A stretch of 61,505 bases of DNA from contig NZ_WWDL01000032.1 in assembly GCF_009848505.1 (NCBI RefSeq), forward strand, positions 6,211 to 67,715, given 5' to 3'. The DNA comes from Muricoccus harenae. Its GTDB lineage: Bacteria > Pseudomonadota > Alphaproteobacteria > Acetobacterales > Acetobacteraceae. Below, piece by piece: positions 56,795 to 61,505 of this stretch. The notes under the pieces are model-generated. The model was given only the letters and a program-made list of their open reading frames with translations. It did no database searches and was not told the DNA's origin. How positions within the stretch are numbered: position 1 is the stretch's first letter; each line of letters opens with the position of its first letter. A program made the position numbers and the translations under genes.

Positions 56795-57343
56795 ATGTCG
56801 GGCACGGTTCGCGGGACGGAACAACCAAAGGCCACGACCCAGAACGACATCGCACTCGAAGCGAAGGCACGCGAGCTCCTGGTGGCGATCCTTCCCACGT
56901 CGATCAAGGAGGAGAAGGAATACGGCTCGGTGATCTGCCGGAACACGCATAACGGCAAGCTCGCCCGGACGAAGCTCTACTCCGACCAGGGCCTTGGCGT
57001 AGATGTTGGCCTCAGCCTGCCGAATTGCGGGTGCAAGCCGGGCAGCGTCCCGGTCGCCTTCTACCATACCCATCCGACGGATAAGGTGCCGGACGGCAAT
57101 GGGGGTTGGCTGCATGGCGACCCGGATTTCAGCCCGAAGGACAAGAGCCTGGCCTTCGACAACCAGCTGGTCGCCTTCCTCGGATCCCATGACGGACTTT
57201 TCCGGCGCTACGTGCCCACCCCGCTTCCGAGCTCGATGGTGAAAGGAAAGAAGACGTTCCACGCCACGGACGAGCAGGGAAACGTGCTGAAGGACAATGC
57301 CGGCCGGGCGGAGATCCTGAACGGCAAACTGCTGAGGAAGTAG
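56795..57343 (+). CDS. DUF4329 domain protein (JAB-like fold)
   Basis: 182 aa from the ATG at 56795, chosen for GGAGG 8 nt upstream; ATGs at 56762 and 56780 are in frame. The core VAFYHTHPTDKVPDGNGG and PDFSPKDKSLAF matches DUF4329, a family related in motif to JAB-type metallo-isopeptidases (H-x-H, D). GSVICRNTHNGKLA lies before it. DUF4329 often occurs as a domain of toxins or polymorphic effectors; here it is free-standing, with no immunity gene recognised beside it. No signal peptide. Confidence 0.75.
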   Translation: MSGTVRGTEQPKATTQNDIALEAKARELLVAILPTSIKEEKEYGSVICRNTHNGKLARTKLYSDQGLGVDVGLSLPNCGCKPGSVPVAFYHTHPTDKVPDGNGGWLHGDPDFSPKDKSLAFDNQLVAFLGSHDGLFRRYVPTPLPSSMVKGKKTFHATDEQGNVLKDNAGRAEILNGKLLRK

Positions 57344-57394
57344 CCAGGCAGAATTCTTGCCGGGACAGGATTTCCCGCCGCGGGCGACCAGAAC

Positions 57395-57417
57395 CCTGCC
57401 CCGGAAGGGGCGGCAGG
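57395..57417. terminator. Hairpin between convergent DUF4329 and hydrolase genes
   Basis: CCTGCC and GGCAGG form a stem extended by CC/GG pairs with a short loop in the 75-bp gap between two convergent genes. It could serve either strand. No clear U-run. Confidence 0.45.
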
Positions 57418-57418
57418 A

Positions 57419-58456
57419 TCAGCGCATCAGTCCGCGGCGCTCCATCCAGGCCTGAATGCGCGCGGCGACCTCGTCGCTGTTCCGGTCCATCATGAGCATG
57501 TGGCTGTTGCCGCGCAGGCCCTCGGCCGGAAGGTCCATGATGTCGGCCGTGCCGCCGGCCTCCCGGATCACGCCCGCCCAGTTTTCCACATTGCCGCGGA
57601 TTCGCTGCCAGAAGGGCGAGTCGGCGAAGTGGTCGCCCCAGACGATCAGATGCGGCACGTTGCGCAGCGGCGATGCGTCCGTTATCGCGGAAGGCGTGCC
57701 GGAGGGCTCGATCGCGATGATCGCGCGCACCTTGTCCGGCGCCGCCAGTGCGGCGTTGAAGGCGAAGTTGCCGCCCTGACTGTGCACGATGATGACGCAG
57801 GGGCAAACCGCCCGGACGTAGTCGTTATAGGCCGCCTGGATCTGGCTGTCGGTGGTGGACCAGCGTGGCACCGACTGCCGCGCGAAGGCGTCCCAGGCCG
57901 CCACCGGGAAAAGCGTATCCGGGAAGGCCCGGCGGCGGGCGGGATTGGCGTTCCACCCTTCCTGCGGGCCCACGCGGAACAGTCCCCAGCCCTCGCCCAT
58001 GGTGCGGAAGACAGGCTCGCCCGCGAAGATCTCGGGGAAACGTGCCCAGCCGGCCCGGCCGCGCTCGACCGCATCGCTGACATAGACGTCATGGCCCTGG
58101 CGCAGGAAATACATCTGCCAGCCCGGGCGGCCATCTGGCGTCGTCTCCCAGGTCACGCCCGTCAGGCCGCCGCCATGCCAGAGTAGGAGAGGATAGCGGG
58201 CGCGGGGCTCCGCCAGCTTCACGTATTGCGCGTACATCCCCTCGACCATGAACTCGCCGTTGGGATCGACCCGGATGGGCGGCGCGCCCGGGGAGGGAAC
58301 CATCTCGCGTACCGGCATCCCGTCCAGTGCCCGGACCCGGCCACCGACATGCATGCTGCCGATTTCGCGCACCTGTAGCGGCGGGGAAGGCGGCGTCTGG
58401 GCCTGCGCGGCACCGATGCCGAGCGCAACGGCAAGGGCGGCAAGGTGGTGCTTCAA
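57419..58456 (-). CDS. Exported alpha/beta hydrolase (esterase-like)
   Basis: 345 aa. Signal peptide (HHLAALAVALGIGAAQAQ). LLLWHGGGLTGVTWE gives the oxyanion-hole HGGG, and VHSQGGNFAF the nucleophile S in an H-S-Q-G-G elbow. An acidic residue in HLIVWGDHFADSP and a late His (LRGNSHMLMMD) complete a likely triad. Substrate unknown. It is a lone gene. Confidence 0.8.
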   Translation of the reverse strand: MKHHLAALAVALGIGAAQAQTPPSPPLQVREIGSMHVGGRVRALDGMPVREMVPSPGAPPIRVDPNGEFMVEGMYAQYVKLAEPRARYPLLLWHGGGLTGVTWETTPDGRPGWQMYFLRQGHDVYVSDAVERGRAGWARFPEIFAGEPVFRTMGEGWGLFRVGPQEGWNANPARRRAFPDTLFPVAAWDAFARQSVPRWSTTDSQIQAAYNDYVRAVCPCVIIVHSQGGNFAFNAALAAPDKVRAIIAIEPSGTPSAITDASPLRNVPHLIVWGDHFADSPFWQRIRGNVENWAGVIREAGGTADIMDLPAEGLRGNSHMLMMDRNSDEVAARIQAWMERRGLMR

Positions 58457-58590
58457 GGCTGTCCCTCCTGTTTGCTTGAGGCAGAGGGTAGCAGCGCCGG
58501 CAGCCGGGCGGGAGCCAAGGCGGCCTTCGCGCCGCGTCAGCAGCCTTCAGCCCCTACAGGGCAAGCTTCGGAGGAGCATGGAGGAGGGGA

Positions 58591-58666
58591 TGGTGGAGCT
58601 GAGGGGAATCGAACCCCTGGCCTCGTCATTGCGAACGACGCGCTCTCCCAACTGAGCTACAGCCCC
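58591..58666 (-). tRNA. tRNA-Ala (anticodon CGC)
   Basis: On the minus strand it begins GGGGCTGTAGCTCAGTTGG, has anticodon loop TTCGCAA with CGC on a GCGTC-type stem, T-arm AGGGGTTCGATTCCCCT and acceptor end AGCTCCACCA. The 3' CCA is encoded. It decodes the GCG alanine codon, common in this GC-rich genome. Confidence 0.95.
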
Positions 58667-58832
58667 TTAGCCATCGCCGCGCAGGCTTGGGAACCGGCGC
58701 GTGAGGGCGGCTTATTCCTCGCCGTCCCGCCGACGTCAAGCACCGGAGTGGAGCGTGCGGCTGGACGGGCCCCGGCATGGGCCATACACAACGCGACGCG
58801 GGCCAATGTGATGTGGATTCAGGGGTGGCGGG

Positions 58833-59135
58833 ATGACAGCGATCTTCTGGCTGATCGATCAGGTGATCGGCCTCTATGTCTGGGTGCTGATCATCGCGGC
58901 GGTGTTCAGCATGCTCACCGCCTTCAACGTGCTGGACACCCGCAACCGCCTGGTCTGGACGATCGGGGACTTCCTCTGGCGGGTGACCGAGCCCGCGCTG
59001 CGGCCGATCCGGCGCTTTTTGCCGGATCTGGGCGGGATCGACCTCTCGCCGGTGGTGCTGATCCTGCTGCTCCAGGCGCTGCGAATCTTCCTGAACGTGA
59101 CGGTCTTTCCCGCACTCTGGCGGCTGACGGTCTGA
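58833..59135 (+). CDS. YggT family membrane protein
   Basis: 100 aa with two hydrophobic segments (LYVWVLIIAAVFSMLTAFNV and LSPVVLILLLQALRIFLNVT) and the family's central RVTEPALRPIRRFLP motif. YggT proteins are inner-membrane proteins of uncertain role, linked to osmotic or cell-division functions. It begins the operon yggT-folD-hypothetical-EamA; the folD ATG follows the stop after one base. Confidence 0.87.
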   Translation: MTAIFWLIDQVIGLYVWVLIIAAVFSMLTAFNVLDTRNRLVWTIGDFLWRVTEPALRPIRRFLPDLGGIDLSPVVLILLLQALRIFLNVTVFPALWRLTV

Positions 59136-59136
59136 A

Positions 59137-60063
59137 ATGGCCGGGCAACTCCTCGACGGAAAGGCGATCGGCGCCCGACTGCGTGCCGGGCTGGCGGAGC
59201 GGGTCGCGGGCTTTGGCTTCCGCCCCGGCCTGCGCGTGGTGCGGGTGGGCGATGACCCGGCCAGCGTCGTCTATGTCCGCTCCAAGGACCGGGCGGCGAA
59301 GGAGGCGGGCTATGACAGCGAGACGATCCTCCTGCCCGACGACGTGGCCGAGGCCGAGCTGCTTGCTGTGGTCCGCCGCCTGAACGCCGATCCCGCCGTG
59401 GACGGCATCCTGGTGCAGCTGCCCCTGCCGAAGCACATCAACCCCCAGCTGGTGCTGGAGGCGGTGGACCCTGCCAAGGACGTGGACGGCTTCCACCCGG
59501 TGAATGCCGGAAGGCTGGCCGCAGGTCTGCCCGGGCTGGTGCCCTGCACGCCCAAGGGGGTGATGCACCTGCTGGCAGAGGCCGGGGTGAAGCTCTCCGG
59601 CGCGCGGGCCGTGGTGCTGGGGCGCAGCGCCATCGTGGGCCGCCCGATGGGGGCACTGCTGCTGGCGGCCGATGCCACGGTGACGATGCTGCATTCCCGT
59701 TCCCGCGACATCGCGGAGGAATGCCGCCGCGCGGAGGTTCTGGTGGCTGCGGTCGGCCGCGCCGGGATGGTGAAGGGCGACTGGGTGGCACCGGGCGCCG
59801 TGGTGGTGGATGTCGGCATCAACCGCCTGCCCAACGGCAAGCTGGCCGGCGATGTGGAGTTCGAGGCGGCGCGGGAGCGGGCCGGCTGGATCACCCCGGT
59901 GCCGGGCGGTGTTGGGCCGATGACCATCGCCTGCCTGCTGGAGAACACGCTGGAGGCTGCGCTGGCACGCCGCGGCGCCGCGGCGCTGCAGCCCAATGGC
60001 GGCGTGGCCGAGGAGCATGCCACGCCAGAGCAATCCTACGGGCACGGCCCCGGCCTGGCCTGA
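59137..60063 (+). CDS. folD: Bifunctional methylenetetrahydrofolate dehydrogenase/cyclohydrolase
   Basis: 308 aa. It interconverts 5,10-methylene-THF and 10-formyl-THF using NADP. Catalytic YVRSK (Tyr and Lys of Y-x3-K), VQLPLPKHIN, PCTPKGVMHL, VVLGRSAIVGRPMGALLL (dinucleotide site) and TPVPGGVGPMTIACLL are all present. Length is usual, with a slightly longer tail. Cytoplasmic. Next gene starts 4 nt past its stop. Confidence 0.95.
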   Translation: MAGQLLDGKAIGARLRAGLAERVAGFGFRPGLRVVRVGDDPASVVYVRSKDRAAKEAGYDSETILLPDDVAEAELLAVVRRLNADPAVDGILVQLPLPKHINPQLVLEAVDPAKDVDGFHPVNAGRLAAGLPGLVPCTPKGVMHLLAEAGVKLSGARAVVLGRSAIVGRPMGALLLAADATVTMLHSRSRDIAEECRRAEVLVAAVGRAGMVKGDWVAPGAVVVDVGINRLPNGKLAGDVEFEAARERAGWITPVPGGVGPMTIACLLENTLEAALARRGAAALQPNGGVAEEHATPEQSYGHGPGLA

Positions 60064-60067
60064 TCCG

Positions 60068-60316
60068 GTGCTGTTCAGATTTCTCCAAGGCGTGGGCGTC
60101 GCAGCCCTGCTGGGATGCGCCCTGCTGGCGCTGCAGGGCACGCCGCTGCTGGGGCCGGAATGGTCCCGGGCACGCATCCTCTATGCCGGGGCGGGCGCGG
60201 TCTCCGCGCTGACGCTGCTGGCCATGGGCACGCTTGGCCGGATGCTGCGGCGGGTCGAGGCGATGCAGACGACGCTTCTCGCGCGGCTCGATCGGGAAGG
60301 AAGCCGGCGGGAATGA
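60068..60316 (+). CDS. Small membrane hypothetical protein
   Basis: 82 aa from the GTG at 60068. Two hydrophobic helices (GVGVAALLGCALLALQG and LYAGAGAVSALTLLAMGTLG) and a charged tail (RRVEAMQTTLLARLDREG). No family recognised. It starts 4 nt after folD and overlaps the EamA transporter ATG by 4 nt (ATGA), so it is part of the operon. Confidence 0.65.
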   Translation: MLFRFLQGVGVAALLGCALLALQGTPLLGPEWSRARILYAGAGAVSALTLLAMGTLGRMLRRVEAMQTTLLARLDREGSRRE

Positions 60317-61203
60317 AGCCGGCCGATTTCGCCCTTGCAGTGGTTTTCGTCGTCATCTGGGGCTCGGCCTTCAGCGCGGCGCGGGTGGTGGTCCTGGAAT
60401 GGCCGCCCTTCTGGGGCTTGGCCTACCGCTTCATCTTGACCGCCCCGCTGCTGCTGATCCTGGCCTGGGTCACGCGCTCGCGCTGGCCGTCGCGGGGCGA
60501 CCTCGGGCGCGTGGTGCTGATGGGGCTGCTCGGCACCGGCGGCTATCTCGCTTTGTCCTGGTGGGCGATGTCCCTCATCCCCTCAGGCCTCGTCGCGCTG
60601 ATCACGGCCTCCACCCCGCTTGTGGTGGCGCTGGGGGAGGCGGTGTTCCTTGGACGGCGTCCCTCGATCGGTGCCTGGGCGGGCCTCGCTCTCGGCTGGG
60701 CCGGGGTGGCGGTGCTCGGCGGGGCGCGGCTGGCAGGGCATTTCGGCGCACCCCAGGGGATGGGTGAGGCGCTGGGAGTGGTGCTCGCGCTGGGCGGTGC
60801 CGTGTGCCAGGCGGCCGGGCTGCTGGCCTTCGCGCCCGCAAGGGGGCGGGTGGATCTCTGGTCCGCGACGGCGGGGCAGAGCCTGGTCAGCGCCGCGATG
60901 CTGCTGGTGATGGCTCTGGTGATGGAAGGGGCGCCGCCGGTATCGGGCAGCACCGCGGTCTGGCTCGGGCTGCTCTACAGCGTCACGGTGGTCGGGGTGG
61001 GCGGCTATGCGCTGCTGTTCGTGATGCTGCGGCGCTTCCCGCCTTCCACCGCCGCTGCCCTGCAGCTGATGGCGCCACCGGTGGCCGCGGTGATCGGCTG
61101 GATCGGGCTGGGAGAGATGCTGGGCTGGGCGGATGTCGCCGGCGGGGTGCTGACGCTCTCCGGGCTGATGCTGCTCTTCCGGGCACGCGCAAGAGAGGTG
61201 TGA
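60313..61203 (+). CDS. EamA/RhaT family DMT transporter
   Basis: 296 aa with about ten hydrophobic helices in two EamA repeats: FALAVVFVVIWGSAFSAARV and LGVVLALGGAVCQAAGLLAF start the halves. The family exports amino acids, purines or other metabolites; substrate unknown. ATG overlaps the preceding gene stop. Last gene of the yggT-folD operon. Confidence 0.86.
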   Translation: MKPADFALAVVFVVIWGSAFSAARVVVLEWPPFWGLAYRFILTAPLLLILAWVTRSRWPSRGDLGRVVLMGLLGTGGYLALSWWAMSLIPSGLVALITASTPLVVALGEAVFLGRRPSIGAWAGLALGWAGVAVLGGARLAGHFGAPQGMGEALGVVLALGGAVCQAAGLLAFAPARGRVDLWSATAGQSLVSAAMLLVMALVMEGAPPVSGSTAVWLGLLYSVTVVGVGGYALLFVMLRRFPPSTAAALQLMAPPVAAVIGWIGLGEMLGWADVAGGVLTLSGLMLLFRARAREV

Positions 61204-61390
61204 AAACAACTATTTGCGCGGCGGGTGCTTAAAGTGTTCACGATCAAGACCCTTCACGCCGGAATGATTCTTGGGGCGTGACACATGTCGGTGACCTTCC
61301 CTCCTCTGAGTAGAAGGCAGAGCAACAAAGCCACATGTGAGAGCCTGACGACGACATGGTGCCGCCGCCATTTGGCTAATACCAACCGCC
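61204..61390. other. Gap between the EamA gene and IS630 remnant
   Basis: No gene supported. A 7-bp inverted repeat TCACGCC...GGCGTGA (61254-61281) may be a weak terminator for the EamA gene. Confidence 0.35.
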
Positions 61391-61505
61391 TCAGGTTTTG
61401 ACCTGCGCCCAGGGGCGGCGCGTAATGGAGGCGATCTGCTCGGGCGTGCTCATCAGCGTGGACCAGGCGTGACAGCATGCGTCGACAATGGCGTCGTAGC
61501 TTTCC
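61391..61505 (-). CDS. IS630-family transposase C-terminus (partial, cut by right edge)
   Basis: Minus-strand translation ESYDAIVDACCHAWSTLMST then PEQIASITRRPWAQVK and stop matches the last part of IS630-family DDE transposases. The gene begins beyond the window, so whether it is intact is unknown. The adjacent GGCTAATACCAACC is typical of the end of such elements. Confidence 0.7.
   Translation of the reverse strand, partial: ESYDAIVDACCHAWSTLMSTPEQIASITRRPWAQVKT

Overview
The window reads as chromosome from a high-GC alphaproteobacterium, most probably Acetobacteraceae of the Roseomonas type. The basis is a GcrA cell-cycle regulator, three orphan Bug/TctC-type periplasmic binding proteins (typical of Roseomonas-like genomes), an alphaproteobacterial methylcitrate locus and an ECF/ChrR sigma-anti-sigma pair. 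This is a family-level inference; no rRNA is present.

Layout. 1-4.3 kb (minus): a very large repeat protein (beta-propeller, Ig-like and malectin-like modules) that runs off the left edge. 4.4-5.2 kb: IS6-family remnant. 5.4-8.2 kb: RTX/CHRD protein divergent from an ECF sigma factor and its ChrR-like anti-sigma, with near-identical ECF-type promoters facing both ways. 8.2-10.5 kb: IS5-family remnant, a DUF707 protein and a gene-poor stretch with a tetranucleotide repeat. 10.5-16.5 kb: N,N-dimethylformamidase-like large subunit, peptide-type binding protein and class-III aminotransferase, divergent from a TetR regulator. 16.5-19.2 kb: decayed DNA (TRAP permease, HWE kinase and phage terminase fragments) around a DUF892 gene. 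19.2-23.2 kb: two small hypothetical genes, two adjacent spore-photoproduct-lyase-like radical SAM genes and a small exported repeat protein. 23.5-28.7 kb: ScfR/RamB-like regulator divergent from prpD-prpC-prpB. 28.9-35.1 kb: hemW, YbaK-like deacylase, MFS exporter, RraA-like/Bug pair and a DegT aminotransferase. 35.3-38.7 kb (minus): Ser/Thr kinase, haem-binding HAMP sensor and pseudo-caspase with a peptidoglycan-binding domain. 38.9-43.5 kb: phnC, two tandem phnD, two phnE. 43.7-50.3 kb: Tet-like MFS, gcrA, acetamidase/formamidase with divergent Bug protein, MFS, then rutB-like, exported hypothetical and acs, the last three overlapping. 52.4-58.5 kb: small enzymes and membrane proteins. 58.6-61.5 kb: tRNA-Ala, yggT-folD-hypothetical-EamA operon and an IS630 C-terminus cut by the right edge.

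How it works together. The clearest pathways are propionate catabolism (prpDCB under the divergent regulator, with acs elsewhere for acyl activation), phosphonate/phosphite-type uptake (phnCDDEE), and an oxidative or singlet-oxygen-type stress circuit (ECF/ChrR) whose one visible outside target is a secreted RTX protein. The least described unit is the Ser/Thr kinase, c-type-haem HAMP protein and catalytically dead caspase with peptidoglycan-binding domain. The second is the ECF-controlled RTX/CHRD protein. All functions are inferred from reading the sequence; no database search was run.
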